Under the pieces are notes generated by a model. The model was not told the origin of the DNA and did not search any database. It saw only the letters and a list, made by a program, of their open reading frames with translations. Shown here piece after piece: positions 33,294 through 43,403 of a DNA stretch of 64,000 nt. A program made the translations under genes and the position numbers. Each line of letters opens with the position of its first letter. The stretch's first letter is position 1. This stretch comes from Streptomyces hygroscopicus (GTDB lineage Bacteria; Actinomycetota; Actinomycetes; Streptomycetales; Streptomycetaceae): positions 2,666,001-2,730,000 of the forward strand of contig CP018627.1 of NCBI GenBank assembly GCA_002021875.1. The letters are read 5' to 3'.

Positions 33294-33700
33294 GCCCCGG
33301 TCGCCCGCCGGCGACGGACGACGAAGACCGCCGCGCCGCCCGCGACGAGCGCCGCGGCGGCGCCCCCGCCGATCAGTTGGCCCTCGGCGTCGGAGCCGGC
33401 GGACTTGGCCGTCACGCCGGTGTTCGGCGCGCCCCTCGGGATGACGCCGACCTGGCCGCGGTCCCGCGTCTTGGTCGGCTCCTCCTTCGGGGCCGGGGTG
33501 GCGGCGCCCGGCCGGGTCCGCTGCTGGCTCGGGACCGGGCTGGCGGCCGGGCCGCGGGTGGGTTCCGCGCTCTGGGCCGGGGCCGCGGCGGCCGAGGGGT
33601 CGCGGGGGGCCGGAGTCTTCTCGTCGGCGAACGCGGGCGCGGTGCTCACCAGGACGGCGGTACACGCGAGTGTCATCGCGCTGAGGACAGTGCGGCGCAT
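33290..33700 (-). CDS. Probable sortase substrate with APNTG-like sorting signal
   Basis: The 136-residue secreted protein has a signal peptide (cleavage near AFA/DE), a Pro/Ala/Thr-rich stalk (27-85), the motif APNTG at 91-95, a membrane span (109-128) and a terminal RRRR (129-132). This order of motif, hydrophobic stretch and basic tail is that of a cell-wall sorting signal, although the gap between motif and span (13 residues) is unusually long. Coupling to the class F sortase gene supports a dedicated pair. The stalk has no recognised domain. Confidence 0.75.
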   Translation of the reverse strand: MRRTVLSAMTLACTAVLVSTAPAFADEKTPAPRDPSAAAAPAQSAEPTRGPAASPVPSQQRTRPGAATPAPKEEPTKTRDRGQVGVIPRGAPNTGVTAKSAGSDAEGQLIGGGAAAALVAGGAAVFVVRRRRATGA

Positions 33701-33881
33701 GGAATCGCTCTCTTTCGTCGGTCCGCCCGCTCTGCGGCGGGCGGGTTACGGATCGAGCGGAGAGACGAGGCAGCGGCGCGGCGGGTTGTAAAGAGCTGGC
33801 AAAGTGTGTCGGTCGGCCCTGTTCGGGCCGGAGTCCGGACCGGAGTCCGGGCTGACCGCCGGAGTGCACGCCGGACGAAAA
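33701..33881. other. Gap upstream of the sortase pair
   Basis: The gap carries a short near-repeat GGAGTCCGG/ GGAGTCCGGG around 33830-33850 and presumably the promoter of the sortase pair. No gene is visible. Confidence 0.4.
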
Positions 33882-33917
33882 ACGTCCAGGCCGGCCCGTG
33901 CGGGCCGGCCTGGACGT
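33882..33917 (-). terminator. Rho-independent terminator of katG
   Basis: Arms 33882-33898 and 33901-33917 are a perfect 17-base inverted repeat with a TG centre. On the minus strand the stem is followed directly by five T residues (plus-strand AAAAA at 33878-33882), so this is a textbook intrinsic terminator 15 bases after the katG stop. Confidence 0.9.
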
Positions 33918-33931
33918 CGTGCTCAGGTGCG

Positions 33932-36184
<2,253 letters not shown>

Positions 36185-36193
36185 TCATGGTGC

Positions 36194-36631
36194 TCAGGAA
36201 CTCGTGGCGGTGGAACAGTCGGAGCACAGGCCCCAGTAGATGACCTCGGCCTCGTCGATCGAGAAGCCGTGGTCGTCGGACGCGGTCAGGCAGGGCGCCT
36301 CACCGGCGGCACAGTCGACATCGGCGACGGCACCGCACGACCGGCACACGACGTGGTGGTGGTTGTCGCCGACGCGTCCTTCGAACCGGACGGGGTTGCC
36401 GGCCGGTTCGATGCGGCGTACGAGGCCCGCCGCGGTCATCGCGTGGAGGGCCTCGTACACGGCCTGAAGGGAGATGTGGCCGACGCGATCGCGTACCCCG
36501 GAGGCGATCGCCTCGACACCGAGGTGGTCACCGTCCCGGATGGTTTCGAGCAGCGCGACACGGGCGGCCGTCACCCGCAGGCCGGCACCGCGCAGCTCCT
36601 CGGCAGGGGTCGGAGTCTGGGATGCGGTCAT
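36194..36631 (-). CDS. furA: Fur-family regulator FurA/CatR, peroxide and redox sensor
   Basis: The 145-residue protein has a Fur winged helix (LRVTAARVALLETIRDGDHLGVEAIASGVRDRVGHISLQAVYEALHAMTAAGLVRRIEPAG), the His-rich metal strand RVGDNHHHVVCRSCGAVADVDCA and a C-terminal Cys pair (LCSDC) for structural zinc. Streptomyces FurA represses its own gene and the adjacent catalase-peroxidase gene until oxidised. ATG 36631 has no ribosome site in front and sits next to a -10 element, which suggests a leaderless message; a longer in-frame start is less probable. Confidence 0.92.
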   Translation of the reverse strand: MTASQTPTPAEELRGAGLRVTAARVALLETIRDGDHLGVEAIASGVRDRVGHISLQAVYEALHAMTAAGLVRRIEPAGNPVRFEGRVGDNHHHVVCRSCGAVADVDCAAGEAPCLTASDDHGFSIDEAEVIYWGLCSDCSTATSS

Positions 36632-36639
36632 GCCGCTAG

Positions 36640-36669
36640 AACCTACCCGCATAAACGCGAACGCTACAA
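36640..36669 (-). promoter_or_regulatory. furA promoter, predicted leaderless start
   Basis: On the minus strand TTGTAG (36669-36664) and TAGGTT (36645-36640) are 18 bases apart. Transcription would begin at about 36633-36631, on or next to the ATG of furA at 36631. The AT-rich stretch with imperfect TAAACGC/GCGTTAA arms around 36652-36685 may be the FurA site, but the arms do not match exactly. Confidence 0.5.
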
Positions 36670-36712
36670 GGAAACGAGGCGTTAAAGTCTGCCGCAACAC
36701 GGAAAAGCTTTG

Positions 36713-36725
36713 CCCGATTTTCGGG
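36713..36725 (-). terminator. Weak hairpin after the NlpC/P60 gene
   Basis: CCCGA and TCGGG (5 bp, TTT loop) lie 20 bases after the stop of the last PGA-operon gene; on the minus strand CAAAGCTTTTCC follows. A weak terminator separating this operon from furA is possible. Confidence 0.35.
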
Positions 36726-36745
36726 TGTTTTCCCCTCGCAAGCCC

Positions 36746-37807
36746 TCAGAGACGCTTGGCGCTGCGGAAGAGCCCGGCGTAGAAGCCGTTGCCGTCGATG
36801 CGGGAGACACCGCCGTTGTCGCCGATGGTGGGGCCGTTCTGCTCCTTGCGGCTGGAGACGAAGACCCGGTGGCCGTCGGTGTCCAGCCCCAGGTAGAGCG
36901 CGACATGGTCCATATGGTTGCCGGTGCGGTGATCCATCTTGAAGAACAGCAGGTCACCGGGTTGCAGAACATCGATGTTGGTGGGCCGGGTGTACCAGGG
37001 GGCGGGGCCCCGCATCTTGATGATGTCGACGCCGGTCTTGGAGCGGGCCATGCCGTCGGCGGTGCGCGGCAGGCCGTCGCCGAGGGCGTTGGTCGCCATC
37101 AGGGGGTAGCGGGCGCGGTAACCCATCACCATGCGGATGAAGCCGGAGCAGTCCAGCGCCCGGTAGCGGTCCTGGCGCGGGGCCAGCGTGGTGCCGCTGC
37201 GGAAGGTGTAGGAGATGCCGAGGTAGTCGTAGAAGTCGTTCTGCTCCAGACGGTCCACGCCGTCCGGCTTGAACGGTCCGAAGACCGCGTCGCCCGCGTA
37301 CGGGATGCCCTGGGCGTCCTTCTTGACCGGCGCGCCCTGCACATACTGGAAGGCGATCGCGAAGAGGTCCTCCTTCTCGCTGCCGTAGTTCTCCTTGAAC
37401 CAGCTCTTGAACCACTGCTCCTTCTCGGCGCCCGCGGTCCATGCCTCCGGCATCAGCCGCACCCAGTCCTCGGTGATCACCTTGGATTTGGTGTTCGCGG
37501 GCTCGCTGAAGGTGCGGGAGGGGCCACGCAGGGTGGCGGTGCGGGCGCGGTCGGTGAAGGTGGCGATGATCTGGCCGTTCTCGCCGCGCAGGATGGTGCG
37601 CTCGGGGTTCTTCAGCCGCTCCCAGGTCTGCTTGCCGCCCGGCCGGCCGGTGCCGCCTTCCAGGTTCGGCTCGTCGATGACCGCCTGGGTGGCGGGCGTC
37701 TTGGCCTGCTCGTCCTTTCTGAGCTCCACGGTCAGATAGCCGCTGGCGCCGAGCAGCGCGAGCACGGTGGCGGCGTGCAGGACGTGGCGTTTCTTCTTGG
37801 GTGGCAT
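36746..37807 (-). CDS. NlpC/P60 (C40) peptidase-like exported protein of the PGA operon
   Basis: The 353-residue protein has a Lys-rich N-terminus and one membrane/signal segment (HAATVLALLGASGYLTVEL), a variable domain to about residue 205, and an NlpC/P60 domain with Cys220 in ALDCSGFIRMVMGY and His301 in MDHVALYLGL. C40 enzymes commonly cut gamma-D-glutamyl bonds. Being the last gene after CapB and CapC, it may trim or release poly-gamma-glutamate or act on peptidoglycan; this is inference. It follows CapC by 21 bases. Confidence 0.82.
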   Translation of the reverse strand: MPPKKKRHVLHAATVLALLGASGYLTVELRKDEQAKTPATQAVIDEPNLEGGTGRPGGKQTWERLKNPERTILRGENGQIIATFTDRARTATLRGPSRTFSEPANTKSKVITEDWVRLMPEAWTAGAEKEQWFKSWFKENYGSEKEDLFAIAFQYVQGAPVKKDAQGIPYAGDAVFGPFKPDGVDRLEQNDFYDYLGISYTFRSGTTLAPRQDRYRALDCSGFIRMVMGYRARYPLMATNALGDGLPRTADGMARSKTGVDIIKMRGPAPWYTRPTNIDVLQPGDLLFFKMDHRTGNHMDHVALYLGLDTDGHRVFVSSRKEQNGPTIGDNGGVSRIDGNGFYAGLFRSAKRL

Positions 37808-37828
37808 GGGATCGGCTCCGGTCGTGGG

Positions 37829-38311
37829 TCAGGCGGACGGCATGACGCCGAGGAGGATTCCGGCGGTGAGGACGACATAGGCCATCAGCGTCACCGACCC
37901 GGTGGACAGCAGGGTGGCCCCCCGGGGCTGGCGGACCAACTGGTAGGCGATCAGTCCGGGGACGATGAAGCCGAGAGTCTGGTTCGCGTACATCAGCGGG
38001 AACTCCAGCGACAGGATGATCATCACGGTCGCCTGGAGCGTCACGCCGAGCAGCACGACCGCGGCGAACAGCCGCTTGCCGTAGAGGATCACGAACTTCT
38101 GCATCAGCAGCGTGCCCACGTAGGTGAGCACGGTCACGCCGACCACCATCGCGGCCCGCTGCAGATCCTCGACGAGGGTCAGCGCCAGCCAGCCCGGGGT
38201 GATCATGCCGCCGGGCGAGAGGTTGGTGGTCAGATAGCAGACCAGCGAGAAGAGCAGCCCGATCGCGATGCCGATGGCGGCGATCTCAGGGGTGAGGACG
38301 GCGGGGATCAA
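37829..38311 (-). CDS. capC: Poly-gamma-glutamate synthase membrane subunit PgsC/CapC
   Basis: The 160-residue membrane protein has the CapC pattern: IPAVLTPEIAAIGIAIGLLFSLVCYLTTNLSPGGMITPGWLALTL and ANQTLGFIVPGLIAYQLVRQP, with four or five spans. The start must be TTG at 38311, overlapping the CapB stop as TTGA, because the conserved (M)IPAVLTPE begins there. With CapB it forms the membrane synthase of poly-gamma-glutamate in Bacillus. Length agrees with known CapC. Confidence 0.9.
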   Translation of the reverse strand: MIPAVLTPEIAAIGIAIGLLFSLVCYLTTNLSPGGMITPGWLALTLVEDLQRAAMVVGVTVLTYVGTLLMQKFVILYGKRLFAAVVLLGVTLQATVMIILSLEFPLMYANQTLGFIVPGLIAYQLVRQPRGATLLSTGSVTLMAYVVLTAGILLGVMPSA

Positions 38312-39837
38312 CGGTGCTGCTCTCCTGGGTTCTGCCCCTGCTGGGAGTCGTCGGCGGGCGGGGCGGGCGGGACGCGCGGCTCGAACAGGCCGCGAGGCTG
38401 CGGGGACTCGGGGGTGGATACCACCGCGGGCCAGGGCTCCCGGGAGTCCTGGCCGTCGGACTGCCGCGGGGACGGCTGCTCGGAGGTGCGCTGATGCGGT
38501 ACGTGCGCCTGGGGCGCGTACCGGCTCTCGTACGCCTCCGGGTACCGCTGGTAAGGGTCCAGGCGGGGCGCGTAGAGCTGGATCGTGTCCACGTGCTCGA
38601 CATGGCGCTCGTCGGCCGCCGGTGCCGCCGGGGCTGCCGGTACCTCGTCGGCGCTGTCGTCGGCCGGCAGCTCGGCGAGGTGTTCCAGGAGGAGCTCGCC
38701 CTGGCCGTGGATGTTGCCGATGGCGACCAGGGAGCAGTCGGGGCCGAGATGGCCGAGCAGCTCGGCCATGAACTCCTCGGGGTCCCGGCGGTCGCCGCCG
38801 AGGTCCACCGCGCGGTCCCGGTACTCGGCCGGGATGGCGTCGATGGCGGACTTGGCCGGATGCCCGATGACGAAGACCTGCTCGGGGTCGAGGTCGGGGA
38901 TGATCTCGCCCATCTGGCCATTGCGCTCGACGCGGTCGGGGCGGCAGTTGATGACGACGTTGAGCGGGCGGTGGATGGCGCCGAGGTCGAGGAGCTGGTT
39001 GATGTTCATCAGCGTCGACTCGGGGTCGTTGGCCGCGAAGACGTTGGCGAACCGCAGCTTCTTGCCGTCCTCGGTGGCGTACCGCTCGACGGACAGGACA
39101 CCGGGGTCCGGCGGGGCGTCGTACATGCCCTTGAGGGCGGTTTCGCGGTCGACGCCCACCAGCTCGGCGACGGTGAGCGCGATGGCCACGTTCTCCTTGA
39201 AGGTGAACCAGCTGAAGCCGCGCAGCTCCTCGTCGCTGACCGTCTTGGGGTCGGCGTAGATCAACTGGCAGTTCCGGGCGTCCGCCTCCTCCTGGAGGAT
39301 GTCGAAACGGTCCTGCTCGGCGGTGACGCAGATGCCGTTCTCGGGCATGGACCGGCACAGGGAGCGCGCCACGTCATCCAGCGTCGGGCCCATTTCGGCC
39401 AGGTGGTCCTCGCGGACGTTGCACAGCACGCCGATCGTGGAGCGGATCAGCTTGGACTGGTTGATCTCCTGGAGCGCCGGCATGACCGCCATGCACTCGA
39501 TGACGAGCGCCTCCGGGTTGTAGGCGGCCGCGCGGCGCACGATGCCGATCTGCTCGACGACGTTGGCGATGCCGAACTTCCGGTAGACGGGTTCCTCGGT
39601 GGCGTCCGGGTGGATGAAGCGGGCCGCCGTACCGGTGGTCTTGGCGACGGTGGTCAGCCCGCCGCCGCGCAGGGCGCCCGCGCACAGCCGGGTGATGGAG
39701 GACTTGCCGCGGATGCCGTTGACCAGGACCCGGGTGGGGATCATGTCGAGGTTGGTCTGGTGCCGCCGCTGTTCGACGATGCCGGCGATCAGCAGGACGG
39801 CCTCGCACACCACGAGCACGGTGTAGAGGAAGAGCAC
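38308..39837 (-). CDS. capB: Poly-gamma-glutamate synthase ligase PgsB/CapB
   Basis: The 509-residue protein has an N-terminal membrane span (LFLYTVLVVCEAVLLIAGIV), the P-loop GIRGKSS (41-47) and Mur-ligase-type ATP-dependent amide ligase motifs (GTAARFIHPDATEEPVYRKFG, ALVIECMAVMPALQEINQSK, VREDHLAEMG). The core matches CapB to about residue 395. A further 115-residue tail rich in Pro, Gln, Tyr and Ser is not part of Bacillus CapB and is probably disordered. It is encoded 10 bases after the sensor-like gene and overlaps capC. Confidence 0.92.
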   Translation of the reverse strand: MLFLYTVLVVCEAVLLIAGIVEQRRHQTNLDMIPTRVLVNGIRGKSSITRLCAGALRGGGLTTVAKTTGTAARFIHPDATEEPVYRKFGIANVVEQIGIVRRAAAYNPEALVIECMAVMPALQEINQSKLIRSTIGVLCNVREDHLAEMGPTLDDVARSLCRSMPENGICVTAEQDRFDILQEEADARNCQLIYADPKTVSDEELRGFSWFTFKENVAIALTVAELVGVDRETALKGMYDAPPDPGVLSVERYATEDGKKLRFANVFAANDPESTLMNINQLLDLGAIHRPLNVVINCRPDRVERNGQMGEIIPDLDPEQVFVIGHPAKSAIDAIPAEYRDRAVDLGGDRRDPEEFMAELLGHLGPDCSLVAIGNIHGQGELLLEHLAELPADDSADEVPAAPAAPAADERHVEHVDTIQLYAPRLDPYQRYPEAYESRYAPQAHVPHQRTSEQPSPRQSDGQDSREPWPAVVSTPESPQPRGLFEPRVPPAPPADDSQQGQNPGEQHR

Positions 39838-39847
39838 GGTGAGAGCC

Positions 39848-42070
39848 TCAGTTCCTTCCGACTCCGGCGGGGGTCCGGCTGCCGCCGTCCCGTTTGCGGG
39901 GCTGCTCCTGGAGCTGCTGCCGGATCAGCTCCAGGCTGCGGACGACGGCGCCGACCTCGTCGTGGTGGCGCGGGAACAGCACGGTCTTGCGGTCGCCGGC
40001 GGCGAGCGCCTCGGCCAGCCCGGCCAGGGCGCGCAGCGGCCGTACGACGACGATGTGCAGCCAGCCCAGGCAGGCGGCCGCGGCGGTCAGCCCCAGCAGT
40101 CCGGCCAGTACGGTCCGGTTCTGCAGGCTGTACTCCGGGATCGCCAGGCTGGAGGCGGGCTGCCAGCTCGCCAGGGACCACTGGAGCGACTTGGCCGCGC
40201 CGCCGCCGCTGAACGGCGCGACGGCCGCGACCCGCACCGTGCCGCCGCGCTGGACGGTGGCGTGGGCCCGCTTGGTGGCGAGCAGCGAGGTCAGATACGA
40301 GGGCGCCTTCTCGAAGGCGATGTAACCGGAGTCGCCGCCGATGACCCGGCCCTTGGTGTCCACGACGCGGACCTCGCCCATGCCCTGGCGGCCCAGCAGC
40401 GCGTTGACGAACTCGATGCGGAACTCGCCGACGACGGCGGCGCCGCCCCGGCCGGGTGCCTGGGCGGTGGCGGTGACGACGGGCTTCTTGCCGCCCTCGC
40501 CCGTCACCTCGAGGGCCTGCTTCGAGGGGCCCTTGCCGTCCGCGTGGTGCGGGGAGCGGCCGGCCCGCGCGAGGATCTCGCCGTCGGCGCCGAGGACGTA
40601 CACCGACTCGTAGCGGTCGTGGTCCTGCATGGTGCGCTCCAGCACCTGCTTCATGTCCTCGGGCGTGGTGCGGTCCCCGATCAGGGCGGCGACCGCGGAC
40701 AGATCCGCGTGGCCCTCGTTGAGCGCGCGGCGGACCCGGTCGCTGAGGGTGATGGTGCGGGAGTTCTGGTCGTGGACGATCTGGGCCGGGACCTTGACGG
40801 CGGAGTCGGCGCGGTTGAGCAGCAGCATCAGCGGAACCGACCAGACGAGCAGCAGGACGGCGCAGACGGCGAGCAGGGCGCGGGCGCCCAGACCCTTGCG
40901 CACGGCCGGGCCCTCGACGTCCGCGGGCTCGCCCTGGAGTTGCCCGCGCAGCCGCTCCAGGGCGGCGCCCACCCGGGCGGCCTCCCCGGCCCTCGGCACG
41001 CTCACCGGGCGGGCCAGGTCACCGCGGGTGAGGCGGCGGCTCTCCAGGAACAGCCGGATCAGCGGGCGCTGCACGGTGCCCAGCAGCACGATCACCGCGA
41101 GCCCGCCGATGACCAGCAGGGCAGCGGCGGCGGCCACACCGAAGGCGGGGCGGGTGATCTGGGAGACCTTGGCGGAGACGTCGACCTCGGTGACGACGGT
41201 CAGGCCGAGGCTGCTGGCGGTGGTGGCGCCACCGGCCTGGGGGGCCGCGAGCGTGGCGTAGCCGCCGACGGTGCGGACCTCCTTGGCGGCGCCCCCGGTG
41301 AGGTGGCCGCTGACGCCGGTGTAGCCGCCCGCGCCGGGCTCCTTGGCCTTGACGGGGTGCTGCCGGCCCTTGCGCGCGGCGGTCTTGGCGAACGAGGTGA
41401 GCTGCTTCCGCGCCCGCTCGCTGTCCAGGGCGCCGTGGCTGGAGAGCAGATGGCCGGTGGAGTCGACGACGCCGATGGCGCGGCCGGGGCCGAGGTCGAC
41501 GCCGGGGAAGCTGAGGGTGCTGGAGGCGACGAGCAGTTGCTGCGGCTGGCCCTTCCAGGACAGCAGGGCGACGATGATCAGCCGGGTCTGGCCGTTCTCC
41601 AGCCGCACCATGCGCGGGTCCAGCCCGTCGCTGCGGGAGAGCTTGGTGAGATCGATAGCGGTCAGCGGGACGTTCTCGCCGCGGGCGGCGAGCATCTTGC
41701 CCGATTTGATCTCGATGACGGCGGTCCCGCGCCACTTCTGGTAGACGTTGCCGACCTTGTCCAGGACGGTGTCGGCGGAGACCGGCCGGCCCTCGTTGAA
41801 GAGGGTCGCGGTGCTGGTGAGATCGGTGACCGACTCGTCCAGTGACGCCCGCAGCGCGATGGCGCCGTCTTCGGCGACGTACTGCTGTGAGGTCAGGACC
41901 GCCTTGGGGACCAGGGCGTTGTCCGGTTTGCCCAGGGTGAGGGCGGTGATTCCCGCGAGGGAGAGGAGCAGAACCGACAGCACCGCTATGGGGGGCCGAA
42001 TACCCCCCAGAAGCGACATGTCGGCCCTTCGGCGGACCTTGTGCCGCCGCTTCGAGCGCGAAGCGGCCAC
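39848..42070 (-). CDS. Tandem sensor-HAMP membrane protein without output domain, PGA operon
   Basis: The 740-residue protein has four spans arranged as two TM-extracellular-TM-HAMP modules: TM1 (about 24-46), a Cache-like region, TM2 (FGVAAAAALLVIGGLAVIVLLG), HAMP-like RPLIRLFLESRRLTRGDLARPVSV, TM3 (ALLAVCAVLLLVWSVPLMLLL), a second Cache-like region (ESVYVLGADGEILARAG), TM4, and HAMP-like RPLRALAGLAEALAAGD...DEVGAVVRSLELIRQQL. It stops after the second HAMP with no kinase, cyclase or chemotaxis domain. GTG 42070 with AGGAG seven bases upstream is chosen over GTG 42112. It is the first gene of the capB-capC operon and may control or anchor the synthase. Confidence 0.75.
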   Translation of the reverse strand: MAASRSKRRHKVRRRADMSLLGGIRPPIAVLSVLLLSLAGITALTLGKPDNALVPKAVLTSQQYVAEDGAIALRASLDESVTDLTSTATLFNEGRPVSADTVLDKVGNVYQKWRGTAVIEIKSGKMLAARGENVPLTAIDLTKLSRSDGLDPRMVRLENGQTRLIIVALLSWKGQPQQLLVASSTLSFPGVDLGPGRAIGVVDSTGHLLSSHGALDSERARKQLTSFAKTAARKGRQHPVKAKEPGAGGYTGVSGHLTGGAAKEVRTVGGYATLAAPQAGGATTASSLGLTVVTEVDVSAKVSQITRPAFGVAAAAALLVIGGLAVIVLLGTVQRPLIRLFLESRRLTRGDLARPVSVPRAGEAARVGAALERLRGQLQGEPADVEGPAVRKGLGARALLAVCAVLLLVWSVPLMLLLNRADSAVKVPAQIVHDQNSRTITLSDRVRRALNEGHADLSAVAALIGDRTTPEDMKQVLERTMQDHDRYESVYVLGADGEILARAGRSPHHADGKGPSKQALEVTGEGGKKPVVTATAQAPGRGGAAVVGEFRIEFVNALLGRQGMGEVRVVDTKGRVIGGDSGYIAFEKAPSYLTSLLATKRAHATVQRGGTVRVAAVAPFSGGGAAKSLQWSLASWQPASSLAIPEYSLQNRTVLAGLLGLTAAAACLGWLHIVVVRPLRALAGLAEALAAGDRKTVLFPRHHDEVGAVVRSLELIRQQLQEQPRKRDGGSRTPAGVGRN

Positions 42071-42162
42071 GGATGGGCTCCTCTCATGCAACTCACACCA
42101 CACAGAGCGCACTCGAGTGCGATCCGGACCGTCAGACAGCCAGACGGATCAAAGGGTTGCAC

Positions 42163-42168
42163 ATCATA
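42163..42168 (-). promoter_or_regulatory. Candidate -10 box of the PGA operon
   Basis: TATGAT on the minus strand lies in an AT-rich stretch (42150-42200) unusual for this genome, about 86 bases before the first start. I find no convincing -35 at 16-18 bases. Confidence 0.3.
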
Positions 42169-42317
42169 AAGAAAAAACGAGAAAACACGTTTGTCATTGA
42201 CCAAGGCCGGGCAAACGGCGGTCTTCCATCCTTTGCCGGGTGTTCATCTGGACGTCATTCTTCGCCAGTATCCTCCCGATATGCCCCCGCAAAAGGGGTC
42301 GTTACGATGAGACGGTC

Positions 42318-43274
42318 ATGGCGGAGATACGAGCGAAGTCGATCATCGCGGCGGCTGTTACGGTCGCGTTCGGTCTGCTCCTGGCGGGACTGAGCGCGTA
42401 TACGATCGGCCGGTCGGGCGGGGGCACCGCCTCGGACGGTGCGGATGCCCCCGAGGTCGCGCTGGAGCGCAGGATCACCGACTTCACGGCCGGGCTCGGC
42501 CCCGACTCCGGCTACCGGGAGCCACGCCGCGCCGAACGCCGGGCCGTCGCCGACGCGGTGGGCCTGGTCCTCGACGGACACCCGGACCGCGCCCGCCCAC
42601 CGCTCGCCGACGCCGGCTTCCGGCTCCGTACCCTCACCGACACCGGCACCGGCCGCCGCTACGCCGAACTGTCCGACCGCACCGAGGACGGACCCGCCCC
42701 GCGCGGCTGGGGTCGGGTCTACGTGGACCTGTCCGCACCCGCCCGCTGGTCGGTCCAGGTGCCGCACCCGGTCTCCGACGCGGACACCGAACGGCTCGGC
42801 GCGCGCGTACTCCTGGACTCCCCCGGCGGCGTCCTGGTGCTCGCGGGCGCCCACCGCAGAGCCGGGGACGGCGACGCGGCCGACGCCGCCCACCGTACGG
42901 ACTCCGTCTTCGACGCGGTCTGCGACGAGCTCGCCCGGCGCGGTCTGCCCGGCGTCCAGGTACACGGTTTCGCCGACGACTCGGCGCCGGGCCGGGACGC
43001 CGTCGCCTCCACCGGCAAGGGCTCGGCGGGCCGCGCGGACGCCCGCCGCCTCGCGGACGCCCTGACCGCACGGCACTTCACCGTCTGCCGCGCCTGGGTC
43101 CGTAGCTGCCCCCTGGAGGGCCGCGACAATGTCCAGGGCCGCAGGGCCGCCGCCGACCATGTGCCATTCCTGCATGTCGAGTTCGCACGGTCGGTGCGCG
43201 CGAGCGACACGGGGATCCGGCATGCGGCGGCGGCCATCGGCACGGTGACCGCGCGGTGGGCGAAGGACGGCTGA
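42318..43274 (+). CDS. Exported protein of unknown function divergent from the PGA operon
   Basis: The 318-residue protein has a basic N-terminus and one membrane or signal segment (SIIAAAVTVAFGLLLAGLSAYTIG), then a single compact domain. It contains VQVPHPVSDADTERLGARVL, VLVLAGAHRRAG, AAHRTDSVFDAVCDEL, VQVHGFADDSAPG and HVPFLHVEFARSVR. The spaced HP, AHR, AH, HGF and H-E positions look like the conserved residues of a metal-dependent hydrolase, but I do not recognise the family. ATG 42318 is chosen; the frame is open further upstream without a ribosome site. Its neighbour operon suggests a link to polyglutamate or cell-surface work, unproven. Confidence 0.6.
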   Translation: MAEIRAKSIIAAAVTVAFGLLLAGLSAYTIGRSGGGTASDGADAPEVALERRITDFTAGLGPDSGYREPRRAERRAVADAVGLVLDGHPDRARPPLADAGFRLRTLTDTGTGRRYAELSDRTEDGPAPRGWGRVYVDLSAPARWSVQVPHPVSDADTERLGARVLLDSPGGVLVLAGAHRRAGDGDAADAAHRTDSVFDAVCDELARRGLPGVQVHGFADDSAPGRDAVASTGKGSAGRADARRLADALTARHFTVCRAWVRSCPLEGRDNVQGRRAAADHVPFLHVEFARSVRASDTGIRHAAAAIGTVTARWAKDG

Positions 43275-43293
43275 GCGCGGCCTGGTTCTCGCT

Positions 43294-43403
43294 CGCGGCC
43301 CGGCTCCGGCTCGCGGCCCCGGCTCCGACCCGCGGCCCAGTTCTGGCCCGCGGCCCGGCTCCGGCTCGCGGCCCCGGCTCCGACCCGCGGCCTAGTTCTG
43401 GCC
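43294..43403. repeat. 55-bp tandem repeat, two copies
   Basis: Copies 43294-43348 and 43349-43403 differ at one base; a third copy begins at 43404 and diverges after about 10 bases. The single change (C43338 to T43393) creates the CTA that is the TAG stop of the minus-strand gene ending at 43392. The repeat lies in the 3' end of and just beyond that gene. Confidence 0.9.
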
